Notes: generated by a model from the sequence alone, not told the origin. Counted from the stretch's first letter, positions 8,377 to 16,684 are shown. The stretch is 54,389 nucleotides of DNA from JBFXDI01 sp050181295 (GCA_050181295.1 JBFXDI010000009.1:1-54389), one strand, 5' to 3'. Program-made: numbers and translations.

Positions 8377-9528
8377 ATGCAGACCGCCACCGCCATCAAG
8401 TCCCCGCCGTCCGAAACCGACAGCATTGCCGCCCTCGTCCGGCGGCTGGGGCCGGCCTTCGCAGGGCGCGCGCAGGCCGCCGACGAGGGGGACCGCTTCG
8501 TTGCGGAAAACTTCGCGGAACTCAAGGAGGCCGGACTCGTGGAGGCCGGCGTGCCGAGCGAGCTTGGAGGAGGCGGCGCCGGGATCGACGAGCTCGCGGA
8601 GATGCTGCGGACACTCGCGCATCATTGCAGCTCGACCGCGCTCGCCTTCGCGATGCACACGCATCAGGTCGCCATTCCCGCCTGGCGTTGGCGGCATCAG
8701 AAGATTGCGGCCGTGGAGCCGCTCTTGAAGCGCGTGGCGGCGGAACGGATCGTGCTGCTCTCGAGCGGCGGCTCCGACTGGATAGGCGGCTCCGGCAAGG
8801 CCGAGAAGGTCGAAGACGGCTACCGCATCACGGCACGGAAGGTCTTCAGCTCCGGCGCGCCCGCCGGCGATCTCCTGATGACCACCGCCATCCTCGAAGG
8901 CGAGGCGCCGACGGTGCTGCATTTCGGCATTCCCATGTCCTCGCCCAAGGTCAAGATCGCGGAGACGTGGCGCACGCTCGGCATGCGCGGCACGGGCTCC
9001 CATGACGTCGTCATCGACGGCCATGTGGTGCCGGAGGCGGCGATCGCGGTGAAGCGGCCGGCGGGCGAGTGGCATCCGCTCTTCCAGATCATCGCCACCA
9101 TCGCCTTCCCGCTCATCTACGCCGTCTATCTGGGGGTTGCGGAAAGCGCCCGCGACATCGCGCTGGAGCTGGCGGGGAAGCGCCGGCAGGATCCGCACAC
9201 GGTCGCGCTCGTGGGACGCATGGAGACGGAGCTTGCGGGCGCACGGCTGGCGCATGCCGCGATGCTTACAGCGGCCAACCGCAACCAGCCCTCGGCCCAA
9301 TCCGTCAACGAGGTGATGATCGGGCGGAGCCTTGTGGCGGAGCATGCGCTCAAGGCCGTCGAGAGCGCGATGGAGGCGGCGGGCGGCGCCGGCTTCTACC
9401 GCTCGGCCGGGCTCGAGCGGCGGTTCCGCGACATCCAGGGCGTGCGCTATCACCCCCTGCAGCGCGGGCCCCAGGCGCAATATGCCGGCGCCATGGCGCT
9501 CGGGCTGCCGGTCGATCGCATCTTCTGA
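8377..9528 (+). CDS. Acyl-CoA dehydrogenase-like flavoprotein
   Basis: FAD-dependent protein of the acyl-CoA dehydrogenase fold, about 383 residues. It has the N-terminal helical domain (LKEAGLVEAGVPSELGGGG), the middle beta domain (WRTLGMRGTGSHDVVIDGHVVP) and the C-terminal helical bundle (AAGGAGFYRSAGLERRFRDI). The catalytic-Glu signature of classical short/medium-chain enzymes (YEGT) is not visible; the equivalent region reads FRDIQGVRYHPLQ, which recalls DszC/HpaB-like flavin monooxygenase relatives. It could therefore oxygenate rather than dehydrogenate. The start is the ATG after CCCGGAGCAAGCC; ATGs at 8338 and 8341 are alternatives. It is probably controlled by the divergent HxlR-SCP2 protein. 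Confidence 0.85.
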   Translation: MQTATAIKSPPSETDSIAALVRRLGPAFAGRAQAADEGDRFVAENFAELKEAGLVEAGVPSELGGGGAGIDELAEMLRTLAHHCSSTALAFAMHTHQVAIPAWRWRHQKIAAVEPLLKRVAAERIVLLSSGGSDWIGGSGKAEKVEDGYRITARKVFSSGAPAGDLLMTTAILEGEAPTVLHFGIPMSSPKVKIAETWRTLGMRGTGSHDVVIDGHVVPEAAIAVKRPAGEWHPLFQIIATIAFPLIYAVYLGVAESARDIALELAGKRRQDPHTVALVGRMETELAGARLAHAAMLTAANRNQPSAQSVNEVMIGRSLVAEHALKAVESAMEAAGGAGFYRSAGLERRFRDIQGVRYHPLQRGPQAQYAGAMALGLPVDRIF

Positions 9529-9537
9529 ACGGTAGCG

Positions 9538-10191
9538 TCAGGAAGCCGGAAACAGCTTGAACCAGGGCTCGGCCTCCTTCAGCGCGCGGGCAAAGGAGGG
9601 CCTTTCCGTCAGCCGCTCGAGATAGGCGGCCGAGCGGGGATGCGCCTTTGCCAGCGGCGTGACTTTGTCGACATAGAAGAGCGCCGGGGCGGCGGCGCAG
9701 TCGGCCATGCCGAAGGCATCGCCCATGACCCATGGCTTCCCGTGCGCTAGATCCCTTTCCAGGATGTCGAGCGCGCGGCCGATCAGGCCCCGCGCCTCCT
9801 CGACGCCGTAGCCGTCCCTCTGTCCTTCGGGCCGCAACCGGTCCGTCACCACCTTCTGCATGGGGACATTGAGGTAGAGATCGAAGAAGCGGTCATGCAG
9901 CCGCGTCTCGTTGGCGCGATCCGGGTTCTCCGGCACGAGGCGGGAGGGGCCGGGGAAGTGCCGGTCGAGATACTCGATGATGATGCTCGATTCCGGCACG
10001 GTGCGGCCGCGGGCCTCGTCGCGCAGCACCGGGAACTTGCCGATCGGCCACACTTTCCGGAACTCGGCATTGGACGTCGCATCCATGAGATCGACGAGCA
10101 CTGGCTCGAAGGGTGTTGCGTTCTCGTAAAGCGCCGCCAAAACCTTCTGGCAGAAGGACGACAGCGGATGGAAATAGAGTTTCAGCGTCAT
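9538..10191 (-). CDS. Glutathione S-transferase family protein
   Basis: Cytosolic GST of 217 residues. The N-terminal thioredoxin-like domain begins MTLKLYFHPLSSFCQKV, with the likely catalytic Ser/Cys in SSFC, and contains the cis-Pro region GKFPVLRD and the glutathione gamma-Glu binding ESSIIIEYLD. The helical C-terminal domain carries the N-capping motif VMGDAFGMADCA. The ATG is preceded by GAAGAG. It is convergent with the acyl-CoA dehydrogenase-like gene (9 bp between stops). The SRPBCC gene ends 61 bp upstream on the same strand, so the two may be co-transcribed. The substrate is unknown. Confidence 0.88.
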   Translation of the reverse strand: MTLKLYFHPLSSFCQKVLAALYENATPFEPVLVDLMDATSNAEFRKVWPIGKFPVLRDEARGRTVPESSIIIEYLDRHFPGPSRLVPENPDRANETRLHDRFFDLYLNVPMQKVVTDRLRPEGQRDGYGVEEARGLIGRALDILERDLAHGKPWVMGDAFGMADCAAAPALFYVDKVTPLAKAHPRSAAYLERLTERPSFARALKEAEPWFKLFPAS

Positions 10192-10252
10192 GGCATTTCT
10201 CTTCTCGTTGCGTTCGGTGAAGCCGCCGGTCAGAGGTCGACCTGGCGGGATT

Positions 10253-10720
10253 TCAAGCGGCGTGGCCCTTGAACGCCTTCGCCAGCGCCTCGGTCATCAG
10301 CCAGCGGCAGCCCGCCTCGCGGTCTGCTGCCTTGTCGAGGCCGTCGAGGAAAGTCGCCTGCTCGGTATAGGTGACCTTCGTGCCCTTGCCCTGAGCCTCG
10401 AAGGTGATGGTCGCGAGCGAGGCGGAGATGGGCTTGCCCTCCATCGTCATGGTGTAGGCGAGGACGATACGCCGGTCGGGGACGATGTCGAGAAAGACGG
10501 TCTCGTTGGTGAAGGCGGTCTTGCCCTGGTGGCGGAAATGGCTCGACTCCCAGCCCCCGACGCGGAAGTCGGTCTCGTACTTGTCCACGACCCAGCCTTC
10601 GCCCTCGATGAACCAGGCGCGCTTGATCGCCGGATCGGCGAAGGCCCGGAAGACGGCGGCGGGCGATGCCTCGTGGCTGGCCTCGACGGTGAAGGTGGCA
10701 TGTGTCTCAGAGCGTGTCAT
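10253..10720 (-). CDS. SRPBCC/AHSA1-type domain protein
   Basis: Single-domain START-like (AHA1/SRPBCC) protein of about 155 residues. The family pattern is clear: VEASHEASPAAVFRAFADP at the first helix, the W in KRAWFIEGEGW, RVGGWESSHFRHQGK, the strand VPDRRIVLAYTM and the C-terminal long helix. The ATG follows AGGAGGACCCC, a strong ribosome site that fixes the start. It is divergent from an ArsR/HxlR-style regulator with an 89-bp gap holding a perfect dyad, the familiar SRPBCC-regulator pairing of this order. The ligand is unknown. Confidence 0.85.
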   Translation of the reverse strand: MTRSETHATFTVEASHEASPAAVFRAFADPAIKRAWFIEGEGWVVDKYETDFRVGGWESSHFRHQGKTAFTNETVFLDIVPDRRIVLAYTMTMEGKPISASLATITFEAQGKGTKVTYTEQATFLDGLDKAADREAGCRWLMTEALAKAFKGHAA

Positions 10721-10745
10721 GGGGTCCTCCTGACTGATTGCATTT

Positions 10746-10759
10746 TGCAACTGGTTGCA
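10746..10759. promoter_or_regulatory. Candidate HxlR operator dyad TGCAAC-N2-GTTGCA
   Basis: Perfect 6-bp inverted repeat with a 2-bp centre lies between the divergent SRPBCC and HxlR genes. Further TTGCA/TGCA half-sites occur on either side, near 10738, 10762 and 10782. This clustering in an 89-bp gap suggests binding by the HxlR protein encoded next door, and probably autoregulation. Confidence 0.5.
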
Positions 10760-10809
10760 GAATGCACAAACCGGTGGCATATTGCAAGCGGTTTTTTGAA
10801 AGGCTGCAA

Positions 10810-11316
10810 ATGGACGCGCACCGGTCGGGCTGCCCGATCAACCTGACGCTGGAAATCCTGGGCGACAAATGGAGCCTGCTCATCCTCCGCGACATCATCT
10901 TCGGCGACCGCCGTCACTTCCGCGAACTGCTCAACGGGTCGGAGGAGGGCATCGCCTCCAACATCCTGGCCGACCGGCTGAAGACGCTGGTGGCGGAGGG
11001 CGTTCTCACGAAGTCGGACGATCCGACGCACCGGCAGAAGGCGCTCTACAGCCTGACGGAGAAGGGTATCGAGATTCTGCCGGTGCTGGCGCAGATGGCG
11101 GTCTGGGGGCGCAAGCATACGGCCGTCTCGGAGGAGCTGTCGATCCGCGCCGAGCTGCTCGAGGAAGGCGGCCCAAAGCTCTGGGCCGAGTTCATGGAGG
11201 AGCTCAAGGAACGGCATCTCGGCATCGCGCCCGCGCGGCGCAGGCGGGGACCGTCGGTGCTTCAGCGCATGCGGGCGGCCTACGAGGCCGTCATGGCGCG
11301 CAAGCGCGGGACTTGA
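10810..11316 (+). CDS. HxlR-family transcriptional regulator
   Basis: Winged-helix regulator of about 168 residues. The HxlR core is unmistakable: SGCPINLTLEILGDKWSLLI with the conserved Cys before Pro, then RRHFRELLN, SNILADRLKTL, and the wing DPTHRQKALYSLTEKG. The C-terminus extends about 50 residues beyond the minimal domain and is Arg-rich at the end (ARRRRGPS). The start is the ATG after GAAAGGCTGCAA; earlier in-frame codons would place the start inside the operator cluster. It is divergent from the SRPBCC gene, which is its likely target. The conserved Cys could sense redox or electrophiles, as known for HypR/QorR-type members. Confidence 0.88.
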   Translation: MDAHRSGCPINLTLEILGDKWSLLILRDIIFGDRRHFRELLNGSEEGIASNILADRLKTLVAEGVLTKSDDPTHRQKALYSLTEKGIEILPVLAQMAVWGRKHTAVSEELSIRAELLEEGGPKLWAEFMEELKERHLGIAPARRRRGPSVLQRMRAAYEAVMARKRGT

Positions 11317-11319
11317 CCG

Positions 11320-12240
11320 TCAGGCGGGCGAGCCACGGTTCGTTCCGCCTCCGTCGCCCCGCGCCGCGATGATGGTGCGGCCGAAGGCCTCGAAGTCCTT
11401 CCGGCGGGGCGAGGTCTTCCGCCAGGCGAGAACCAGCGTCCGGGCGGGAACGGGATCCGCGAAGGGCCGCACCGCGAGCCTCCGCCGGCGCGCCTCGAAG
11501 GACACGCAGATCTCGGGCAGCAGCGTCAGTCCGTAGCCGTTGATCACAAGCTCCGAGAGGGTCGCGAGGCTGGTCGCGCCGAATGTGTCGAACTGTGTCG
11601 CTCCGGCATTGCGGCAGACCGCCATGGTCTGCTGGCGGAGGCAATGGCCCTCCTCGAGCAGAAGCAGCGGCTCGCCCGCGATCTCCTTCGGCGAGACATG
11701 ATCCCTGCCGGCGAGCCTGTGGCTTTCGGGCATGGCGAGCAGGAAGGCGTCCTCAAAGAGCGCCATCGTCTCGATCCCGTCGTGCTCCACCGGCAGCGCC
11801 AGAAGAGCGGCATCGAGCTGCCCGGCGAAGACCTCCTCGACCAGAACCGCGGTCTGGCTCTCGCGCAGGCGCAGGCGAAGCTCCGGATAGTGCTCCTTCA
11901 GGAGCGGCAGCACGCGCGGCAGGAGATAGGGCGCGACCGTCGGGATGACGCCGACGCGCAGGCTGCCGGTCAGCGGCGCGCGGTGGTGCCGCGCATAGTC
12001 CACGAGATCGTCGACCGCGAGGAGGATCTCGCGGGCCCGGCGCGCGACCTCGCGGCCCTCCTCGGTGAGGACGGTCGCCCGCGCCTGCCGCTCGACCAGC
12101 GGGACACCAAGCTCCCGCTCGAAATCGGCGATCTGCATGGAGAGCGCCGGCTGGGTGACGTGCGCCTGGGCCGCGGCGCGCCGGAAATGGGCGTGGCTGG
12201 CGAGGGCGTCAAAGTAGCGGAGCTGGCGGAGCGTGGGCAT
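11320..12240 (-). CDS. oxyR: Hydrogen-peroxide sensor OxyR (LysR family)
   Basis: Redox-switched LysR regulator of peroxide defence, 306 residues. The N-terminal helix-turn-helix reads ALASHAHFRRAAAQAHVTQP. The effector domain carries the OxyR signature LEEGHCLRQQTMAVC with Cys200 and Cys209, the same nine-residue spacing as the disulfide-forming Cys199/Cys208 of E. coli OxyR, so sensing by disulfide formation is a firm inference. The start is ATG; a TTG lies immediately before it. No intact catalase or peroxidase gene is adjacent, but a catalase-like relic lies about 130 bp upstream. Its 3' end is 3 bp from that of the convergent HxlR gene. Confidence 0.9.
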   Translation of the reverse strand: MPTLRQLRYFDALASHAHFRRAAAQAHVTQPALSMQIADFERELGVPLVERQARATVLTEEGREVARRAREILLAVDDLVDYARHHRAPLTGSLRVGVIPTVAPYLLPRVLPLLKEHYPELRLRLRESQTAVLVEEVFAGQLDAALLALPVEHDGIETMALFEDAFLLAMPESHRLAGRDHVSPKEIAGEPLLLLEEGHCLRQQTMAVCRNAGATQFDTFGATSLATLSELVINGYGLTLLPEICVSFEARRRRLAVRPFADPVPARTLVLAWRKTSPRRKDFEAFGRTIIAARGDGGGTNRGSPA

Positions 12241-12370
12241 CAATCAGAGCTTCTAATCAATGCGCTCAGGAAATACAACTTGCCCTTATCGGAATCTGGA
12301 AGCATTCTGAAAAACAGCCAACCGCGTCTGCAGGCGAGGAAGCGTCGAGCGAAAAGCAGCAGCCCGCGAC

Positions 12371-12466
12371 AATGCCGCGCGGGGAGCCGCTGACCCCGAG
12401 CGAGACGCACGCGGTTTCGCGCTCAGGTTCCGTGCCGTGCATTTCCACAAGGCCGACCCCAAGTAA
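12371..12466 (+). pseudogene. Possible catalase gene relic
   Basis: One frame reads RGAADPERDARGFALRF and then stops 11 codons later. This closely resembles the highly conserved monofunctional heme-catalase block around RGxADxxRDxRGFAxKF. Nothing before or after in any frame matches the rest of a catalase, so at most about 50 bp survive. It lies beside and divergent to oxyR, the usual position of a katA-type gene in relatives. The identification rests on a short match. Confidence 0.4.
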
Positions 12467-12654
12467 GGGGAAGGCGTGACGCGCCGCATGATTGTTATGG
12501 CCCTCGGGCCTGCGCATCAGGCCGCGGAGGAATCCGAGAGCGGGGCGTTCCCCGCCTCGTATATTGAGCGGTCCTTCACAGGATCGTTCGACAACTGCCC
12601 GCCCCCGTCCATGGGTCGCGAGCCGGAAAAGGTGCCCGCCGGACCGGCAATTCA

Positions 12655-12683
12655 TGGACACGGGGCGGGCGTTTGCCTATATG
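12655..12683 (+). promoter_or_regulatory. Putative hflK promoter
   Basis: TGGACA and TATATG hexamers are separated by 17 bp, about 135 bp upstream of the hflK start. The match to a housekeeping sigma promoter is reasonable, but there is no other support. Confidence 0.35.
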
Positions 12684-12817
12684 ACGCCAAGCGTGCCGCC
12701 CGGTGCCGAAAGCGTGAACGATCGGCGCCGGGCGGTGCTCTATGCTGTGGCGGCTACCGTCCAAACGGGCGGTCCGGACAGGCGGTGAAGCTTGAGAAAG
12801 GTGAGGGCAGGCAAAAG

Positions 12818-13936
12818 ATGCCATGGAGCAGTCAGGGCGGCGGCTGGCAGGGAGGTAACGGTCGCGGCCCGTGGGGGAGGGGCCCCGGCGGACCGCAGAA
12901 CCGTGGCGGCGGAACGCCTCCCGATCTCGAGGAGATCATCCGCAAGAGCCAGGAAAGACTGAAGACCATCCTTCCCGGCGGCTCCGGCGCCCCCAACAGG
13001 TTCTCCTGGCTTCTCATCCTCGTCGCCCTCGCGGCGGTCTGGGTCTACAACAGCGTCTACCAGGTACAGCCGAACGAGCAGGGCGTGGTGCTGCGCTTCG
13101 GCGAATACAACCGCACGAGCGAGCCCGGCCTCAACTTCATCTTCTGGCCCGCCGAGACGGTGGAGCGCCTGCAGGTGCTCGACGAGAACCAGATGAGTTA
13201 CGGCGGCGACAAGGGGCAGGGCCTCATGCTCGCCGGGGACCAGAACATCGTCGACATCAAGTTCACGGTTCTCTGGAAGATCCGCGAGGCGAACGACTTC
13301 CTGTTCAACGTGCGCAACCAGGAGCAGCTGGTGCGCGTGATCTCCGAAAGCGCCATGCGCGAGGTGGTGGGACGCACGCCTGCCGACGTCATCCGCACGC
13401 GCGGCCGCCTCAACGCCCAGCAGGACGTGCAGGCACTCATCCAGGGGACGCTCGACCGCTACAGGGCCGGCATCCTCATCACGGCCGTCAATCTCGAGAA
13501 GGCGGATCCGCCGCCGCAGGTCATCGACGCCTTCGAGGAGGTGCAGCGCGCCGAGCAGAACCAGAACACATTCATCCGCGAGGCCGAGCAATACCGCAAC
13601 AAGATCCTGGGCGACGCGCGCGGCGAGGCGGCCAAGGTCGTCGAGGACGCCAAGGGCTACCGCACCCGCGTGGTGCAGGAGGCGGAAGGCGAGGCGCAGC
13701 GCTTCATCAGCGTCTACGATCAGTACCGCAACGCCAAGGACGTGACACGCAAGCGGCTATTCCTGGAGACGATGGAAGGCGTGCTCAGCCAGTCCAACAA
13801 GGTCATCATCGAGGAGGGCGGCAACTCTCCGGGCGTCGTCCCCTACCTGCCGCTGCCGGAAATCCAGAGGCGTCAGCAGTCGACGCCGGCACCGCGCGCC
13901 AACGCCAACACCAGCACGGGAGCCGCCCAGCAATGA
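12818..13936 (+). CDS. hflK: FtsH protease regulator HflK
   Basis: SPFH/band-7 membrane protein that forms the HflK-HflC cage around FtsH and modulates membrane-protein degradation. The 372-residue protein has the Gly-rich cytoplasmic head typical of HflK (MPWSSQGGGWQGGNGRGPWG), one membrane segment at about 62-82, the band-7 core QPNEQGVVLRFGEY, and a long charged helix (about 250-330). The C-terminus is Gln/Pro/Asn-rich. The ATG follows GAGGGCAGG. The stop overlaps the hflC start as ATGA, so translation is coupled. The operon continues with DUF2065 and degP, a conserved quality-control cluster in Rhizobiales. Confidence 0.95.
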   Translation: MPWSSQGGGWQGGNGRGPWGRGPGGPQNRGGGTPPDLEEIIRKSQERLKTILPGGSGAPNRFSWLLILVALAAVWVYNSVYQVQPNEQGVVLRFGEYNRTSEPGLNFIFWPAETVERLQVLDENQMSYGGDKGQGLMLAGDQNIVDIKFTVLWKIREANDFLFNVRNQEQLVRVISESAMREVVGRTPADVIRTRGRLNAQQDVQALIQGTLDRYRAGILITAVNLEKADPPPQVIDAFEEVQRAEQNQNTFIREAEQYRNKILGDARGEAAKVVEDAKGYRTRVVQEAEGEAQRFISVYDQYRNAKDVTRKRLFLETMEGVLSQSNKVIIEEGGNSPGVVPYLPLPEIQRRQQSTPAPRANANTSTGAAQQ

Positions 13937-14847
13937 CGCCCATCAAGTCCTTCGCGCTCGTCATCCTGGCGGCCGTCGCGTTCCTCGCCTATTCAACGCT
14001 GTTCGTCGTCGACCAGCGCGAACGGGCGCTGGTGGTGCGGCTCGGCGAGATCCAGCGTGTCATCGACACTCCCGGCCTCTACTTCAAGATGCCCATAGTC
14101 GAGGATCTGGTGCGGGTCGAGGCCCGCACATGGTTCTTCGAGAGCGTCGACAAGTCGGTGCAGGTGGTGGACGGCCGGCGCTATCTGGTCGACGCCATCA
14201 CCCTCATGCGGGTGGTCGATCCGCGCAAGTTCCGCGAGACGGTCGGCGCCTCCGAGGATCTCGCCCGCGACCGCATAGAGACGCGTCTCGATGCGGCATT
14301 GAGGCAGATCTACGGCCGGCTTTCCTTCGAATCCGCCCTGTCGCGCGACCGGGCCCAGATGATGACCCAGATCCGCGACCAGGTCCGACCCGAGGCGCTG
14401 TCGCTCGGCATCGATCTCGTCGATGTGCGCATCAGGCGCACCGACCTCATGCCGGACGTCCTCAACGACACCTATGCCCGCATGAACGCCGAGCGCTTCG
14501 CGGAAGCCGCCGAGCTCAGGGCGGTCGGCCAGGCGCAGGCGACGCGCATCCGCGCCGAGGCCGATCGCGAGGCGGTGGAGCTCATCGCCAAGTCGAGGCG
14601 CGAGTCGGAGATCGTGCGCGGCGAGGGCGAGGCGTCCCGCAACCAGGTGTTCGCCGAGGCGTTCCAGCGCGATCCGGAATTCTTCGCCTTCTACCGCTCG
14701 ATGCAGGCCTATACCAAGAGCCTCTCGGGCTCCGACACGACGCTGGTGCTGCGGCCCGACTCGGAGTTCTTCCGGTATTTCGGCACCGAGTCATCGGCGC
14801 CGCAGTCGCGGCCCCAGACGCAGAACGAGGCGCAGCCCGCCCAATAG
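13933..14847 (+). CDS. hflC: FtsH protease regulator HflC
   Basis: Partner of HflK in the periplasmic-facing SPFH complex. Of 304 residues, the N-terminal membrane segment is about 6-26 (FALVILAAVAFLAYSTLFVV), followed directly by VDQRERALVVRLGEI and the band-7 domain, and an Ala/Glu-rich helix (ERFAEAAELRAVGQAQATRI). The ending FFAFYRSMQAYTKSLSG with LVLRPDSEFFRYF is typical of HflC. The start codon overlaps the hflK stop by 4 bp. The last 20 residues are Gln/Pro-rich and variable. Confidence 0.95.
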   Translation: MTPIKSFALVILAAVAFLAYSTLFVVDQRERALVVRLGEIQRVIDTPGLYFKMPIVEDLVRVEARTWFFESVDKSVQVVDGRRYLVDAITLMRVVDPRKFRETVGASEDLARDRIETRLDAALRQIYGRLSFESALSRDRAQMMTQIRDQVRPEALSLGIDLVDVRIRRTDLMPDVLNDTYARMNAERFAEAAELRAVGQAQATRIRAEADREAVELIAKSRRESEIVRGEGEASRNQVFAEAFQRDPEFFAFYRSMQAYTKSLSGSDTTLVLRPDSEFFRYFGTESSAPQSRPQTQNEAQPAQ

Positions 14848-14850
14848 CCG

Positions 14851-15048
14851 ATGAGCGAGCTGGTCACGGCGTTGGGACTGGTGCTGGTGATCGAAGGACT
14901 GGTCTACGCGCTGGGTCCGAGACACCTGAAGACGATGCTGGCGCTGGTGGAGCGGGTGCCCGAGGACGCGCTTCGGACAGGCGGCATCATCGCCATCGGC
15001 ATAGGAGTGATGCTGATCTGGCTGGCGCGGCGGATTCTCGCGGCATGA
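14851..15048 (+). CDS. DUF2065 small membrane protein
   Basis: A 65-residue protein with two predicted membrane helices (about 5-20 and 42-60). The family pattern is clear: an N-terminal LGLVLVIEGLVYALGP, then LVERVPEDALRTGGI, and a C-terminal helix ending LIWLARR. It starts 3 bp after hflC, so it is certainly in the same transcript. DUF2065 members often accompany hflC or purA, but the function is not established. Confidence 0.88.
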   Translation: MSELVTALGLVLVIEGLVYALGPRHLKTMLALVERVPEDALRTGGIIAIGIGVMLIWLARRILAA

Positions 15049-15124
15049 TTCCAGGATGGAACATGATAGCCTTGGAATGGTTGCGGCATCAGGCGCCGAG
15101 CATGAAACCCACCGGGAGACCGAC

Positions 15125-16609
15125 ATGGCTGATACAGGAATGACCCTCTCGGCGCGCAAGCGCCAGGCCCGCATTGCCCCGGCGCTGGCTTTTGTCGCGG
15201 CGCTTATCGCCGGCGTGGAGCCGCTCTGGGCGACCGGACCGGACTCGGTCGCGGATCTCGCCGAGCGCCTGTCGCCGGCCGTCGTCAACATCTCGACCAG
15301 CCAGAAGGTCCAGCCGGGCCGCGACGCCGTGCCGGTGCCGGAACTGCCGCCCGGCTCGCCCTTCCGCGAATTCTTCGAGGAATTCTTCAACCGTCAGCAG
15401 CGCGGCGGGCAGCAGCAGGCCCCGCAGCGCGTGAGCTCGCTCGGCTCGGGATTCGTCATCGATCCCTCCGGCATCATCGTCACCAACAACCACGTGATCG
15501 ACCAGGCCGACGAGGTCGAGGTCAACTTCTCCGACGGCACCAAGCTCAAGGCGGAAGTCAAGGGACGCGACCTCAAGACCGATCTCGCGGTGCTGGTGGT
15601 CAAGCCGTCGAAGCCGCTGCACGCAGTCAAGTTCGGCGATTCCAACGCGCTCAGGGTCGGCGACTGGGTGATGGCGATCGGCAACCCCTTCGGGCTCGGC
15701 GGCTCGGTGTCGCTCGGCATCGTGTCGGCGCGCAATCGCAACATCAACGCCGGCCCCTATGACGACTTCATCCAGACGGACGCGGCCATCAACCGCGGAA
15801 ACTCGGGCGGGCCGCTCTTCAACATGAACGGCGAGGTCGTCGGCATCAACACAGCCATCATCTCGCCCTCCGGCGGCTCGATCGGCATCGGCTTCGCGAT
15901 TCCGACCGCCATCGCGCAAGCCGTGGTGGAGCAGCTCGTCCAGTTCGGCGAGACGCGGCGCGGATGGCTGGGCGTGCGCATCCAGGACGTGACGGACGAC
16001 ATCGCCCAGAGCCTCTCCCTGCCCGATTCCAAGGGCGCCCTCGTCGCCGACGTCACCGCGACGGGCCCGGCGGAGAAGGCCGGCATCAAGCCCGGCGACG
16101 TCATCGTCGAGTTCGACGGCAAGCCGGTCTCGGAAGTCCGCGACCTGCCGCGCGCGGTCGCCGAGACGCCGGTCGGCAAGAAGGTGAAGGTGCAGGTCAT
16201 CCGCAAGGGCAAGCCCGAATTCGTGGAGGTGGAACTCGGGCGGCTCGAGGACGGCGAGAAACTGGCGGAAGCAAAGAGCGATCAGACTCCGGCCGGCGCC
16301 CAGCAGGCGAGCGTGCTCGGCATGACGCTCGGACCGATCACCGACCCCTTGCGCGAGCAGTACAAGATCAAGCCCGAGGTCAAGGGAACCGTGGTGACGG
16401 CGGTCGAGCCCAACAGCCCGGCGGCGGAGAAGCGGATCGAGCCCGGCGACGTCATCACGGAAGCGGGCGAGAAGGAGGTCACCGGACCAGGCGACGTCGA
16501 GAAGCGCGTGAGCGAGCTCAAGAAGGAGGGCCGCAGCTCCATCCTGCTCCTCCTGCTCAAATCCTCGCGCAACGGCGACCCGCATTTCCTGGCGCTCGGG
16601 ATCAAGTAG
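15125..16609 (+). CDS. degP: Periplasmic serine protease/chaperone DegP (Do/HtrA family)
   Basis: ATP-independent protease of the envelope, 494 residues. An N-terminal signal sequence (RIAPALAFVAALIAGVEPLWA) ends near residue 37. The trypsin-like domain shows His123 in TNNHVID, Asp153 in LKTDLAVL and Ser227 in RGNSGGP. Two PDZ domains follow, with RRGWLGVRIQ near 276 and a second near 395-485 (VEPNSPAAEKRIEPGD). A Gln-rich loop (about 90-100) precedes the protease core, as in Do-type enzymes. The start is the ATG behind CCGGGAGACCGAC. It is the last gene of the hflK operon and is followed by a strong hairpin. Confidence 0.95.
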   Translation: MADTGMTLSARKRQARIAPALAFVAALIAGVEPLWATGPDSVADLAERLSPAVVNISTSQKVQPGRDAVPVPELPPGSPFREFFEEFFNRQQRGGQQQAPQRVSSLGSGFVIDPSGIIVTNNHVIDQADEVEVNFSDGTKLKAEVKGRDLKTDLAVLVVKPSKPLHAVKFGDSNALRVGDWVMAIGNPFGLGGSVSLGIVSARNRNINAGPYDDFIQTDAAINRGNSGGPLFNMNGEVVGINTAIISPSGGSIGIGFAIPTAIAQAVVEQLVQFGETRRGWLGVRIQDVTDDIAQSLSLPDSKGALVADVTATGPAEKAGIKPGDVIVEFDGKPVSEVRDLPRAVAETPVGKKVKVQVIRKGKPEFVEVELGRLEDGEKLAEAKSDQTPAGAQQASVLGMTLGPITDPLREQYKIKPEVKGTVVTAVEPNSPAAEKRIEPGDVITEAGEKEVTGPGDVEKRVSELKKEGRSSILLLLLKSSRNGDPHFLALGIK

Positions 16610-16613
16610 CGTT

Positions 16614-16640
16614 TGATGCCCGGCACGGGGCCGGGCATCA
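16614..16640. terminator. Strong hairpin after degP
   Basis: An 11-bp perfect stem, TGATGCCCGGC paired with GCCGGGCATCA, closes on a 5-nt loop 5 bp after the degP stop. There is no clear T-run, so it may stabilise the 3' end or belong to the dispersed GCCGGGC repeat class rather than act as a classical terminator. Confidence 0.5.
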
Positions 16641-16665
16641 TGCGAAGCGTTCGACAGTCCGTCGT

Positions 16666-16684
16666 GGCCGGGCTTGACCCGGCC
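16666..16684. repeat. GGCCGGG...CCCGGCC palindrome (family B)
   Basis: A perfect 7-bp inverted repeat with spacer CTTGA lies between the convergent degP and serB genes. The same GCCGGG-TCAAG/TCGAG-CCCGGC core recurs at 51285-51307 and 52028-52046. Confidence 0.6.

Larger units (their letters stand above)
12241..12817. other. 577-bp gap between oxyR and hflK
   Basis: No intact gene is convincing here. Next to oxyR lies the symmetric element ATTGATTAGAAGCTCTGATT (minus strand), a possible OxyR autoregulatory region. A catalase-like fragment occupies about 12371-12466 and a plausible hflK promoter 12655-12683. Longer open frames on both strands lack family features or ribosome sites and look like chance high-GC frames. 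Confidence 0.55.

Noticed and set aside
12266..12661. 131-codon minus-strand frame in the oxyR-hflK gap
   Set aside because: No ribosome site at its start, no family pattern, and it crosses the catalase-like relic on the other strand.
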